Part shown: one piece after another, positions 43,389-52,842 of the stretch
Layout: every line of letters starts with the position of its first letter
Numbering within the stretch: position 1 is the first letter of the stretch
From: Lederbergia graminis
Lineage (GTDB): Bacteria; Bacillota; Bacilli; Bacillales; Bacillaceae_C
NCBI RefSeq assembly: GCF_042655485.1
Contig: NZ_JBHSMC010000003.1
Span: 1 to 64,000 of the forward strand
Length of the DNA: 64,000 bases
Direction of reading: 5' to 3'
Notes under the pieces: generated by a model
Told to the model about the DNA's origin: nothing
Database searches by the model: none
Seen by the model: only the letters and a program-made list of their open reading frames with translations
Made by a program: the position numbers and the translations under genes

Positions 43389-44240
43389 ATGCGAAATAAT
43401 ACAAATTTGAGCTGCAAGGATGTGCTAAGTACAGTAGATGCGTTCTTTTTTGATTTAGATGGTTGTATTTATCATACGGACCAACTAGCATCAGGCGCTA
43501 ACGAATTACTGGAATTGCTTCGCCAGTCAGGTAAAAAGGTAGGATTTATAACTAATAATTCCCGAGAAACGGGTGTTGAAATAGCTAAAAAGCTAAAAAA
43601 TATGGGGTTATCTGTAACGCCTTGCCAGATTGTGACTGCTACAGAAATGACAGGGGCGTATTTAAAGGAAAAATACGGCTCGCTAAATGTGACGGTTGTT
43701 GGTTCAGAAGCACTTGGACAATCTTTGGAACGCTGGGGTCACCATGTGTTGGCTCTTGAAGAGGCGGAAAAGGTAGATGCTGTAGTAGTAGGTAGAGATA
43801 CCGAATTTACTTTTGATAAATTGCATCTAGTAGCAGAATTAGAAGGTAAAGGTGCTAGAGTCGTATCGACAAATCCTGATATGTATCATCCGGGCAAAGG
43901 TGGAGTTAGAGTACCAGAAACCGGAGCATTGATTGCTGCAATCGAAGCGATAATCCAGAAGTCTGTTGAATATGTTGGAAAGCCAGACCCTTACCTATTC
44001 CAATTTGGAATGAACCTTTTCGAAGCTGCACCGTCTAAAAGCGTAATGGTAGGTGACAATTTAGAAACAGATATTAAAGGTGGAATTCAAGCAGGAATGC
44101 ACACTATTTGGATTCGTGGAGCAGGGATGGGTCAATCATTGGATGACCTTGAGGAACGTACACAAAAACCAGATGTGACTATTAATCAACTAGATGAATT
44201 ATTAGTGAATTTTCAAGAGTTTGTCATGATGACAAAATAA
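43389..44240 (+). CDS. HAD-IIA hydrolase (NagD/AraL-like sugar phosphatase)
   Basis: A 283-residue HAD phosphatase of subfamily IIA. Motif I is FFFDLDGCIYH (D20, D22), motif II TNNSRETG, motif III K in VGKPDP, and motif IV VMVGDNLETDI. The capping insert lies between about 95 and 195. Related enzymes dephosphorylate sugar phosphates or glycerol-type phosphates. Given the GlpP leader upstream, glycerol-3-phosphate or a relative is a reasonable but unproven substrate. It is followed by a metallophosphoesterase gene. Confidence 0.82.
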   Translation: MRNNTNLSCKDVLSTVDAFFFDLDGCIYHTDQLASGANELLELLRQSGKKVGFITNNSRETGVEIAKKLKNMGLSVTPCQIVTATEMTGAYLKEKYGSLNVTVVGSEALGQSLERWGHHVLALEEAEKVDAVVVGRDTEFTFDKLHLVAELEGKGARVVSTNPDMYHPGKGGVRVPETGALIAAIEAIIQKSVEYVGKPDPYLFQFGMNLFEAAPSKSVMVGDNLETDIKGGIQAGMHTIWIRGAGMGQSLDDLEERTQKPDVTINQLDELLVNFQEFVMMTK

Positions 44241-44282
44241 GTAGGATAGAACATTAATAGAGAAAATTAGGAGGAACTGATT

Positions 44283-45218
44283 ATGTCTAACAATGAAAAA
44301 GATTTTTCTATCATTATTATTCCGGATACACAAGTTTTAACATGGAAAGATCCAGCAATTTTATACAACATGACAAAGTGGATTAAAGAAAATGCGGAAC
44401 AGTTGAATTTGCAAATGGTTCTCCATGTTGGAGATGTAGTCGACAGCGGTGCGAGGGATGAAGAACAATTTAAAGTAGCAGAAAAGGCATTGAATGAAAT
44501 CTATGATGCTGATATACCAATGCTTTTAGCGGTAGGGAATCATGACTATGATAATTTACTTTCTGAAGATCGTAGCTTGACGATGTTTAATCAATATTTC
44601 GGACCACATATATATGAAAATCGTCCATGGTTTGGTGGCACATTTGAGGAAGGGCAAATAGAAAATAGTTATGCAACGTTGGACATAGCAGGTAGAAAGT
44701 TTCTATTCTTATCACTTGAATTCGGAGCGAGAGATGAAGTGCTCGCATGGGCCGATGAAATTATGACGAAATATCACGACCACTCTGTAATGATTACTAC
44801 CCACTGCTATATGTATATGTATGGAGAGAGAACGAAGGTAGGAGATAATCATAATCCGAAAGATTATCCAGGTGCAACTGGCGCAAATGATGGGGAAGAT
44901 TTATGGCAAAAGTCCTTTAAAAAACATCCTAATTTACTTGCTGTATTTTCTGGTCACCAAATTACAGAGAATGTAAGCTACCGAACAGATTTAGGAGACC
45001 ATGGAAATCTAGTTTTCCAATCATTCCAAAACTGGCAAACTGCAGAAAACTGTGGAGAGGGAAGAATTCGGATATTAAACATTAGTCCATCTAAAAATGA
45101 AATGACTCTAAGTGTTTTTAATACACATCGTCAGGAATATGAAAACACAGATGGCTTCCAGGTTGTAGTGCCGTTTAATATAAAGTCAGAGGCAAACCTT
45201 GTTTATCCAATGAAATAA
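44283..45218 (+). CDS. Calcineurin-like metallophosphoesterase
   Basis: A 311-residue soluble phosphoesterase with two-metal-site motifs: DTQ (in IIPDTQVL), GDVVD, GNHDYDN, and a later TTHCY and FSGHQI. The pattern is that of the cAMP/glycerophosphodiester-type subfamily. It is 42 bases from the HAD gene and shares its transcript. If GlpP regulates the unit, a role in glycerophosphodiester breakdown would fit. No signal peptide is visible. Confidence 0.82.
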   Translation: MSNNEKDFSIIIIPDTQVLTWKDPAILYNMTKWIKENAEQLNLQMVLHVGDVVDSGARDEEQFKVAEKALNEIYDADIPMLLAVGNHDYDNLLSEDRSLTMFNQYFGPHIYENRPWFGGTFEEGQIENSYATLDIAGRKFLFLSLEFGARDEVLAWADEIMTKYHDHSVMITTHCYMYMYGERTKVGDNHNPKDYPGATGANDGEDLWQKSFKKHPNLLAVFSGHQITENVSYRTDLGDHGNLVFQSFQNWQTAENCGEGRIRILNISPSKNEMTLSVFNTHRQEYENTDGFQVVVPFNIKSEANLVYPMK

Positions 45219-45238
45219 GTAATGCTAGATATAATAAA

Positions 45239-45278
45239 AAACCGAACTATCTTCAACCTCATTGATAGTTCGGTTTTA
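45239..45278 (+). terminator. Terminator (CCGAACTAT hairpin family)
   Basis: AACCGAACTAT ... GATAGTTCGGTTTT is the stem found also at 25060, 36401 and 54416. It ends the metallophosphoesterase transcript and probably the convergent asd one. Confidence 0.85.
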
Positions 45279-45291
45279 TCTTTATCCTTAT

Positions 45292-46377
45292 TTACTTAGG
45301 TTGTATATATCCTTCTGCTTTTAGTAGTTCAGCGATTAATACTGCTCCACCAGCTGCCCCGCGCAGTGTATTATGAGAAAGACCTACAAATTTAAAATCA
45401 TAGATGGAGTCCTCTCGTAATCTTCCAACAGATACTCCCATTCCTTTCTCAACATCACGGTCTAGTTTTGTTTGTGGACGATTTTCCTCTTCGAAGTACG
45501 TGATAAATTGTTCAGGTGCGCTTGGTAAGCCAAGTTCCTGTGGTCGTCCTTTATATTGTGACCAACGTGTAAGAATTTCTTCTTTGCTTGGTTTTTCTTT
45601 AAACGATACAAATACAGTTGCCATATGACCGTCTGTAACTGGAACACGGATACATTGTGTAGAAATGACAGGTTCACTTGCCTTTACGATTTCACCATTT
45701 TCTACTTTCCCCCAAATGCGCAGTGGTTCTTGCTCACTTTTTTCCTCTTCACCACCGATATATGGGATGACATTATCCAAGATTTCTGGCCAATCATCAA
45801 AGTTTTTCCCAGCTCCAGATATTGCTTGATAAGTGGAAGCTATTACTTGAGTTGGTTGATATTCCAATAGAGCATGAAGTGCTGGTACATAGCTCTGAAT
45901 AGAACAATTTGGTTTTACTGCGATAAATCCAGTTGAAGTTCCTAGACGCTTTCTTTGTGCCTCGATTACCTTTAAATGATCTGGATTGATTTCTGGTATC
46001 ACCATTGGTACATCTGGTGTCCAACGATGTGCGGAGTTATTGGAAACAACTGGAGTACCAGTTTTCGCATAAGCTTCTTCTAATGCCTTCACATCATCTT
46101 TTTTCATATCTACTGCACAAAAGATGAAGTCAACTTCGGACGTTACTTCTTCAACTTTTGAAGCATCTTGAACAACTATATTTTTAACAGGCTCTGGAAT
46201 TGGATCTGCCATTTTCCATCTGTTTTTCACAGCTTCTTCATATGTTTTTCCTGCTGAACTAGCACTCGCTGCAATAGCAGTAACCTCAAACCAAGGATGT
46301 TGATCTAACAGTTGAACAAACCGTTGACCTACCATTCCTGTTCCACCGACGATACCAACTTTTAATTTTTGTGTCAT
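45292..46377 (-). CDS. asd: Aspartate-semialdehyde dehydrogenase, archaeal/fungal-type
   Basis: A 361-residue NADPH-dependent enzyme reducing aspartyl phosphate to aspartate-semialdehyde, the branch point to lysine/diaminopimelate, threonine and methionine. It has GIVGGTGMVGQRFV (cofactor), KPNCSIQSYVPALHA with the catalytic cysteine, and the long insert and ISTQCIRVPVTDGHMA typical of the archaeal/fungal class rather than the usual shorter bacterial form. AGGAG precedes the start. A T-box leader upstream controls it. Confidence 0.93.
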   Translation of the reverse strand: MTQKLKVGIVGGTGMVGQRFVQLLDQHPWFEVTAIAASASSAGKTYEEAVKNRWKMADPIPEPVKNIVVQDASKVEEVTSEVDFIFCAVDMKKDDVKALEEAYAKTGTPVVSNNSAHRWTPDVPMVIPEINPDHLKVIEAQRKRLGTSTGFIAVKPNCSIQSYVPALHALLEYQPTQVIASTYQAISGAGKNFDDWPEILDNVIPYIGGEEEKSEQEPLRIWGKVENGEIVKASEPVISTQCIRVPVTDGHMATVFVSFKEKPSKEEILTRWSQYKGRPQELGLPSAPEQFITYFEEENRPQTKLDRDVEKGMGVSVGRLREDSIYDFKFVGLSHNTLRGAAGGAVLIAELLKAEGYIQPK

Positions 46378-46429
46378 TAAAAATCTGCTCCTTTAATAAA
46401 TTTTGAAACTTAAAGTATCCCTTGAAATA

Positions 46430-46722
46430 AAAAAACATCCCAAAGACTTCCTGTCTAAGGGACGAGATTTACCCGCGGTACCACCCAATTTTACTGATCT
46501 GTTGCCATCTCAGCCTCTTCAAGTACACCATTGCAAAGCAATTAGTATACTTTAGCTCTGTAACAGGAGCTCCTGGCACATCATCCCCCAATCATTCAGG
46601 TTCCTATGTGCTGCTCAGAGTTTTTATTCAATAAAGAATGCTTTGCTCCTTTTCACCATACGGAGCTCTCTGTAAAAGATTTACTTTATTTACTCGTCTC
46701 TTCATTGCATGTGAATATAGAT
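46430..46722 (-). ncRNA. T-box leader upstream of asd
   Basis: Minus-strand reading contains the T-box TGGGTGGTACCGCGGGT (plus 46471-46487), followed by a terminator stem GTCCCTTAGAC / GTCTTTGGGAT with a T run. Stem I has AGTA at the 5' loop-E side, AGAGAG and GGTGA distal motifs, and GAA on the 3' side. In that loop GAAT is followed by AAA, so lysine is a candidate specifier, which would fit the pathway; this reading is tentative. Uncharged tRNA would allow read-through into asd. Confidence 0.9.
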
Positions 46723-46743
46723 GACATTTTGAATATTGACAAT

Positions 46744-46772
46744 ATAGTACCAAACAATTTCAGTTTGGTAAA
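46744..46772 (-). promoter_or_regulatory. asd promoter with internal palindrome
   Basis: On the minus strand TTTACC and TACTAT are 17 bases apart. The spacer holds a perfect inverted repeat ACCAAAC-N7-GTTTGGT (46749-46769), a possible operator additional to the T-box. Confidence 0.45.
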
Positions 46773-46889
46773 CTTATTTCTATTAATTTCGATAAAAATC
46801 TTTGAGCCTTGGGTAATAATCACATTTCATCCATTAATAAAATACGACAAGAGCATAAATGCCTTGGCGTATTTGCTATTACTCGTATA

Positions 46890-48188
46890 TTATGATCCTA
46901 TTTTTACTGTGTCTGTTGATGGTAGTCGGTCTGTAAAGAATTCCATTCCGCGTTTGAACGCTGTTAGTCCGTATAGCATGGAGCTCCAGTCAATTAATGT
47001 TACTTTTGTTGGGTACCAACGGTTAGGTTGTTCTAGGTGCCACCAAGAAATACGGTGCAATCCATATTTATAAGCTGCACGGAATTTTTCTTCGTCTTCT
47101 TTATCCTCTGGGTTTGTGTACACATCATATGGAATGTGTAATGAATATTGTGCATATAGGTCATAAATACCCGCAGGATATACCGGTAGGAAACCACCAA
47201 TAATGTAAGAGGATGCAATATCATGTGGTGCATCGTTAATTTTATCAGCGTGATATCCACCATGTAATCCGTCATTTGGACCTGCACCATATCCCCAAAT
47301 ATAAGAAGGAACATCAGATAGTTCTTTCCACTTCAAACGGTCTGCTAAACAAGCATTTTCGTAGAATTCTCTATATGTTGGACTCTTTGCATAATCCGGA
47401 ACAAGATAAAATGGAAACTGTTGCACAAATGATGATAAAAATGCTGTTTTATCAAGTGTAGTATCATCATTTAGAACTTTCAAACCACGGAAGTCAGCTT
47501 GTGGTAGATTCTTAATTTGATCTTCCGCAAAGTTGTTATACCATAGATCTTGAATATCTTTGTTATCTGGCTGTCCTAAAAGTGCAAGATAAGAAACTAA
47601 TACATATTCATTGTATGCAGGTAAAGGAAGTCCACCTTTTCCATCTTTTACAACCATATTAATAACACCAGTTTCTTTATCGTTAACAACGACACTCCAA
47701 TCGATTTCTTTTAGGAGTTTATCTGCAAGTTCCGCAATTCTAGGATTTCTATCATTAAAATGAGAACCAGCAAATAATGCACCAGCAACTAATAGAGATG
47801 TATCAATTGTTGAAATCTCAGAATGAATATTTTCTCCTGTTTCCATATCAGCGAAGTGACAGAAGAAGCCAGTTGCTTCATCTCTTGTTACGTTACAGCC
47901 TTCAATTTCCCCGGAAACTGCTTGTAATGTAACTAATGCTTTCTCCGCTGCGTTATCATCCCATCCTTCTAGATCGGCAACACATAGACTAATTAGCCCT
48001 ACTCCAGTTGCAGCAATAGAACTACGATTATCAGGGTTTTCTCCTAATGTATTATAACCATCTGCATAAAGACCAGTGCGTGGGTTTCGAGAGGCATCAT
48101 ATATTCTGTATGAATCCTCATACTGGCGATCAAAGAAATCCTTTACTCTCTTAGGAAGTTCGTTATAAAGCTTAGTTGTATTGGACAT
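46890..48188 (-). CDS. Glucoamylase-like (PF10091/GH144-type) glycoside hydrolase
   Basis: A 432-residue alpha/alpha-barrel enzyme without a signal peptide. SSIAATGVGLISLCVADLEG near residue 57 and GYGAGPNDGLHGGYHADK near 310 are the conserved PF10091 regions. SSYIIGGFLPVYPAG follows. Family members act on beta-1,2-glucans or related sugars. ATG 48188 follows AAAGGGG. Its own end lies near the asd T-box, and the divergent AraC-type gene at 48445 probably regulates it. Confidence 0.82.
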   Translation of the reverse strand: MSNTTKLYNELPKRVKDFFDRQYEDSYRIYDASRNPRTGLYADGYNTLGENPDNRSSIAATGVGLISLCVADLEGWDDNAAEKALVTLQAVSGEIEGCNVTRDEATGFFCHFADMETGENIHSEISTIDTSLLVAGALFAGSHFNDRNPRIAELADKLLKEIDWSVVVNDKETGVINMVVKDGKGGLPLPAYNEYVLVSYLALLGQPDNKDIQDLWYNNFAEDQIKNLPQADFRGLKVLNDDTTLDKTAFLSSFVQQFPFYLVPDYAKSPTYREFYENACLADRLKWKELSDVPSYIWGYGAGPNDGLHGGYHADKINDAPHDIASSYIIGGFLPVYPAGIYDLYAQYSLHIPYDVYTNPEDKEDEEKFRAAYKYGLHRISWWHLEQPNRWYPTKVTLIDWSSMLYGLTAFKRGMEFFTDRLPSTDTVKIGS

Positions 48189-48444
48189 GTTAATCCCCTT
48201 TCTTTCGTTGAACACTTATGTTGTAGTAATGATAAATTAGAACAATTCATCAAATGAAATCTTAAATAAGTAAGAAATCATTGTATGACTATTGGATAGA
48301 ATAAAATAAATTTTATATGCTAAATAAATAGCATCTCCAAAGGTCGATGATATAGTATTATAAAGAAAGATTTATTTTTATGGAATGAATAAAAACACGT
48401 TGTTTGTATAATTCATCAATAAATTTTTATAAGGAAGTGCTGAT

Positions 48445-49209
48445 GTGGTAGTTGTGGAGGGTGTATACTATGATGTCGAGCCGTCGTGGAGTGTTAAAAA
48501 AGGCTTCGGATTTAACACCATCGTCTACGTTATGGATGGAAAAGTAGTCTACACTATTAATAATAAAAGGTTAACTGTAGAAAAAGGGGAATTCTTGTAT
48601 ATACCTTCACAGGTCGAGCGCTCTTGGATGAATCATCCAGAAGGACCTCATAAAAAATACACGGTCATTTTTTCTTGGGAAAATGACTTTACAGAAATTC
48701 CACCATTCTTTAATAAAGAGGCAATCTTTAAGTTTAAGCCTCGAAATACATCTTACTATGAACAAAGGTTAGCATTCTTAAATATTCAGTGGTTAGGAAA
48801 ACGGAATTTATATGAAGAGTTATCTTGTAATATCACTTTTGAATTAATATTATTAATTTCTCAAGAAAGATTAGAATGGCATACTTCTCCAGTAAAGGAG
48901 CGAACAGCCAGGAAGATACAGGAATATATATTAAATAATTATAGAAGAACAATTACAATCGAAGAGTTGGCAGAAGTAGGAGACATTACACCAAACTATG
49001 TCACCGTACTTTTTAAAGAGGTAATCGGAATAACACCGATTCAGTACATCCATCAAACTCGTGTGAACGCGGCGTTGAATTTACTTACTACTACAGAGAT
49101 GACGGTTAGGGAAGTTGCTGAATACTTAGGTTATAGTGATCAAGCCCATTTTAGTCGCATTTTTAAAAAATGGATGGGGACTGCTCCTACAAATATAAAA
49201 ACTCAATAA
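48445..49209 (+). CDS. AraC-family regulator divergent from the PF10091 hydrolase
   Basis: A 254-residue AraC protein. The N-terminal cupin arm includes GEFLYIPSQVERSW. The C-terminal HTH pair spans about 150-250, with LAEVGDITPNYVTVLFKEVI and VREVAEYLGYSDQAHFSRIF. The start is GTG at 48445 after AAGGAAG. It is divergent from the hydrolase gene, so it probably activates that gene when its substrate oligosaccharide is present. Confidence 0.85.
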   Translation: MVVVEGVYYDVEPSWSVKKGFGFNTIVYVMDGKVVYTINNKRLTVEKGEFLYIPSQVERSWMNHPEGPHKKYTVIFSWENDFTEIPPFFNKEAIFKFKPRNTSYYEQRLAFLNIQWLGKRNLYEELSCNITFELILLISQERLEWHTSPVKERTARKIQEYILNNYRRTITIEELAEVGDITPNYVTVLFKEVIGITPIQYIHQTRVNAALNLLTTTEMTVREVAEYLGYSDQAHFSRIFKKWMGTAPTNIKTQ

Positions 49210-49227
49210 TGGTACATTTCCACTTGA

Positions 49228-49288
49228 ACTAACATCAGGAAGCTTTTGAAAAGTGAACATATACTTTTCGGAAGCTTCCTTTTTTATT
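49228..49288 (+). terminator. Convergent terminator between two AraC genes
   Basis: AGGAAGCTTTTGAAAAGT / ACTTTTCGGAAGCTTCCT with a T run; it overlaps the end of the minus-strand AraC gene. Confidence 0.85.
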
Positions 49289-50135
49289 GCTTGCTACGAA
49301 AACTATCAGGTGTAACTCCAGTGTATTTTTTAAAGGTACGATAAAAGTAAGGCATACTTGAAAATCCAGCCTGTTTGGCAATCGATTCAACAGTTTCATT
49401 GCTTTCCCTTAATTTCTTCTTTATATAAGAAATTCTTTTCGTGATGATAAATTCGTTTACATTTACCCCCATTTTGGATTTGAATACTCTACTATAATGA
49501 GCTGAAGAAACAGCTGCTTTTTTGGCTAATCCTACTAGTGTTAAAGAGGTTTGAAAATGATTAGATATATATTCAATGCTTTCCTTTAACCAGGGGATTT
49601 GAGAGCTTTTCTTATGTACATTCGTAGGTGTGGAATGGCGATACACACATAATAAAAATCTTTGCAGTAATAAGAGTATGGAAGTTTCAAAGTCTACTAG
49701 TTTATTCAATAATTCACTCTTTATTTCATGCAAAATATCCTCCAACACAATGGTTTGCTCTGGCGGAATCGTATAAATAAAGTGTTCTTGCGTGTTAAGA
49801 AGTTCATGGAATCTTGGTTCTTTCATTCCAAACATATATTTTAGTAGCTGTGGATGAAAATAAATAATAGATGAAGTAATGAGCTGGTTAGCATCGGGAA
49901 TCGCAAAATGGACTGTATTTTGCGGAATGATGGCAATATCTCCAGACATCACTGGATAAAATTGACTATCAATATAAAAGTCTCCCTTCCCTTTATGAAT
50001 AAATATGATTTCATGCCAATCATGTAAGTGGGAAGGAAGCTCCTGTTCAGGCTTTTTTGTATCTTTATCAATGAACCAAATGGGAAGCTCTAGATTGGAG
50101 TTTATTTCCTTACGAATTATGTTCATTATGCTCAC
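49284..50135 (-). CDS. AraC-family regulator divergent from the uxa-type operon
   Basis: A 283-residue AraC protein with an N-terminal cupin domain (LPSHLHDWHEIIFIHKGKGD, GDIAIIPQNTVHF) and a C-terminal double HTH: LAKKAAVSSAHYSRVFKSKM and VESIAKQAGFSSMPYFYRTF. Start at 50135 follows a weak GAGGTGAG. It is divergent from the operon at 50253, so it probably controls sugar-acid use. Confidence 0.85.
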   Translation of the reverse strand: MSIMNIIRKEINSNLELPIWFIDKDTKKPEQELPSHLHDWHEIIFIHKGKGDFYIDSQFYPVMSGDIAIIPQNTVHFAIPDANQLITSSIIYFHPQLLKYMFGMKEPRFHELLNTQEHFIYTIPPEQTIVLEDILHEIKSELLNKLVDFETSILLLLQRFLLCVYRHSTPTNVHKKSSQIPWLKESIEYISNHFQTSLTLVGLAKKAAVSSAHYSRVFKSKMGVNVNEFIITKRISYIKKKLRESNETVESIAKQAGFSSMPYFYRTFKKYTGVTPDSFRSKQ

Positions 50136-50252
50136 CTCTGTCCTACATCAAAATAGGGTATAAAACTATCAAAAAAAGCTATTATTGAAACCTATTTTAA
50201 CTGATATGATGAGAAAAACAATATGTCTTTAACTTTTAGGTGGGGAGAATTA

Positions 50253-51266
50253 TTGAAACAAATATTATGTGAAAAAATAGGTGAATTTAAAATGTTGGAT
50301 GTAGAAAAACCAACATTGGAAAAAGGACATGCCATCATAAAAATAAAACGGATTGGAATATGTGGCACAGATATCCATGCTTACAATGGTGTACAGCCGT
50401 TTTTCACCTATCCAAGAGTATTAGGTCATGAGCTTTCTGGAGTGATTGATGAAATAGATAGTGATGAGGAATCATTAAAAGCTGGAGATAAGGTGGCGAT
50501 CATACCGTATCGTTATTGTGGTAAATGCAATACATGTAAACAAGGAAAAACAAATTGTTGTCCAAATATTAGTGTGATGGGAGTTCACGAGGATGGAGGC
50601 ATGCAGGAGTATATCTCTGTTCCCACTTCACATTTGTTACAAGTTAATGACTTGTCATTGGATGAAGCAGCATTGTTAGAGCCCCTTGCAATTGGAGCAC
50701 ATGCAGTTCGTAGAGGAGAAGTGAACTGTAATCAAACAATCGCAGTTGTCGGTGCAGGACCAATTGGACTAGGGATCATGTTATTTGCAAAAGAAGTAGG
50801 AGCAAATATTATTGCTGTTGATATTAATGAAAATAGACTAAAGTTTTGTCATGAATGGCTTGACATAAAGCATAGTGTAAATGCAATTCAAAATCCTGTA
50901 GAAGCTATCCAGCAAATAACAAACGGGAATATGGTAGATATTGTTTTTGATGCTACTGGTAATAAGAAATCAATGGAACAATCATTAGATTTTATATCGT
51001 ACGGTGGAAAAGTAGTATATGTTGGTCTAACGAAAGAGACGATCCAATTTCATAACCCGGATTTTCATAAACGAGAAACTACTTTAATGGGAAGTAGAAA
51101 TGCAACAATAGAAGATTTTCTGAATGTGTATCATATGTTAAAGAATAGTAAGGTGAGTATACAACGATATATAACTCATAGGGCACCATTTCGACATATG
51201 TTGGAAGCCTTTCCAACTTGGGTAAATTCCGATGCGAATGTAATAAAAGCGATGGTGGAGTTATAA
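50253..51266 (+). CDS. Zinc-dependent sugar-acid dehydrogenase (LgoD/RspB-like)
   Basis: A 337-residue medium-chain zinc dehydrogenase. Catalytic zinc ligands are in RIGICGTDIHAY and GHELSG; the four structural-zinc cysteines are in YCGKCNTCKQGKTNCC. The NAD site is VVGAGPIGLGIM. RspB/YjjN-type enzymes oxidise L-galactonate or L-gulonate to a 5-keto acid. The following uxaA and uxaB homologues make L-galactonate a good candidate. TTG 50253 follows AGGTGGGGA; an upstream ATG (50223) lacks a site. Confidence 0.8.
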   Translation: MKQILCEKIGEFKMLDVEKPTLEKGHAIIKIKRIGICGTDIHAYNGVQPFFTYPRVLGHELSGVIDEIDSDEESLKAGDKVAIIPYRYCGKCNTCKQGKTNCCPNISVMGVHEDGGMQEYISVPTSHLLQVNDLSLDEAALLEPLAIGAHAVRRGEVNCNQTIAVVGAGPIGLGIMLFAKEVGANIIAVDINENRLKFCHEWLDIKHSVNAIQNPVEAIQQITNGNMVDIVFDATGNKKSMEQSLDFISYGGKVVYVGLTKETIQFHNPDFHKRETTLMGSRNATIEDFLNVYHMLKNSKVSIQRYITHRAPFRHMLEAFPTWVNSDANVIKAMVEL

Positions 51267-51315
51267 GTATGGAAAAACATAACGCTTTTCAAAGTAAGAA
51301 AGAGGGGGTAATGAA

Positions 51316-52809
51316 ATGCAATCAACACATCTTATCTTAAATGAAAACGATAATGTAGCAATTGCTCTTAAGCACTTTCGAAAGGGAGATATTCTCTCAT
51401 TACAAGATAACGAAATTGAAATCATAGAGGATATACCTAAAGGGCATAAAATTGCAATACAACCAATGCCAGAGCTCCAACATGTTGTGAAGTATGGATA
51501 TCCGATTGGCCATGCAAAAAAGTCTATTCAGGTTGGAGAATGGGTTCATACCCATAATGTGCAGACTAATTTAGAGGGAACATTACAATATACGTATCAA
51601 CCAAGCTTAGAAAGTATAGAGGAAGTTTCTTCTAATCTAACATTTAACGGTTATGTACGTGAAAATGGTGACGTGGGGATTCGTAATGAAATTTGGATTA
51701 TTAATACAGTAGGTTGCATTAATAAAACATGTGAAATCATTGCAAAATTAGCAAATGAACAATTTAAGGATGAAAATTTAGATGGTGTATACCACTATCC
51801 ACACTTATTTGGATGCTCACAGCTAGGTGATGATCTCTATCATACACAAAAGATATTAAGTAATTTAGTGCATCATCCCAATGCAGCTGGGATATTAGTA
51901 TTAGGGCTAGGCTGTGAAAATAACTATATTGAAGAATTTAAAAAAGTAATCGGGGATTACAATGAAAAACGAGTAAAGTTTTTAGAAGTTCAAGCAGTTG
52001 ATGATGAAATTGAAGACTCTATGGTCCTAATTGAAGAGTTAGTAGATTATGCAACAACATTCAAGCGTCAACCAGTTCCCGTATCGAAGCTGAAAATTGG
52101 CTTAAAGTGTGGTGGATCTGACGGTTATTCAGGAATTACCGGGAACCCATTGTTAGGATCTTTTTCCGATATGTTGATTGCCCATGGAGGATCGACGATA
52201 TTGACGGAAACGCCGGAATTATTTGGTGCGGAACAAATTCTAATGGACAGGGCGCAGGATGAAGAAACATTTCATAAAATCGTCCATTTAATAAATGATT
52301 TTAAAGAATATTATATTCGTCATGGACAGAACGTCTATGAAAATCCTTCCCCAGGAAACAAAGATGGCGGTATCACTACACTCGAGGAAAAGTCGCTCGG
52401 GAATGTGCAAAAAGGAGGAAATGCTCCGGTAGTAGATGTCCTCCCGTATGGATCGAGAATAAATAAATCTGGCTTAAGTTTATTGCAAGGTCCAGGAAAT
52501 GATTTGATTTCTGTCACAGCCTTAGCTGCAGCAGGTGCCCAAATCGTTCTATTTACTACAGGAAGAGGTACACCATTTGGCGGTCCAGTACCTACCGTGA
52601 AAATATCGACTAATTCAGACCTATATCATAAAAAGAAAAATTGGATTGATTTTAATGCAGGTTCATTAGTAGAAGGTCAGGACAAAGCAGAATTAACAAA
52701 GGAATTCTTTGATTATTTGTTAAAGCTTGCATCAGGAGAAGTCAAAACGAATAATGAAAAATTCGGATTTAAGGAGATTTCTATTTTCAAAGATGGTGTT
52801 ATTTTGTAA
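51316..52809 (+). CDS. uxaA: Altronate dehydratase UxaA
   Basis: A 497-residue dehydratase converting D-altronate to 2-keto-3-deoxygluconate. The N-terminal SAF-like domain (about 1-90) is followed by the UxaA core with LGCENN, KCGGSDGYSGITGNP, and TGRGTPFGGPVPTVKISTN. Length matches E. coli UxaA (about 495). It is second in the operon, 50 bases after the dehydrogenase gene, and accepts the product of UxaB. Confidence 0.9.
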   Translation: MQSTHLILNENDNVAIALKHFRKGDILSLQDNEIEIIEDIPKGHKIAIQPMPELQHVVKYGYPIGHAKKSIQVGEWVHTHNVQTNLEGTLQYTYQPSLESIEEVSSNLTFNGYVRENGDVGIRNEIWIINTVGCINKTCEIIAKLANEQFKDENLDGVYHYPHLFGCSQLGDDLYHTQKILSNLVHHPNAAGILVLGLGCENNYIEEFKKVIGDYNEKRVKFLEVQAVDDEIEDSMVLIEELVDYATTFKRQPVPVSKLKIGLKCGGSDGYSGITGNPLLGSFSDMLIAHGGSTILTETPELFGAEQILMDRAQDEETFHKIVHLINDFKEYYIRHGQNVYENPSPGNKDGGITTLEEKSLGNVQKGGNAPVVDVLPYGSRINKSGLSLLQGPGNDLISVTALAAAGAQIVLFTTGRGTPFGGPVPTVKISTNSDLYHKKKNWIDFNAGSLVEGQDKAELTKEFFDYLLKLASGEVKTNNEKFGFKEISIFKDGVIL

Positions 52810-52842
52810 GAGAATAGTAGAAGAATTCTAGGAGTGAAACTT

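Noticed and set aside
46606..47073. 155-residue plus-strand open frame
   Set aside because: It lies over the asd T-box leader and the 3' end of the PF10091 hydrolase gene, both on the minus strand, and has no ribosome-binding site.
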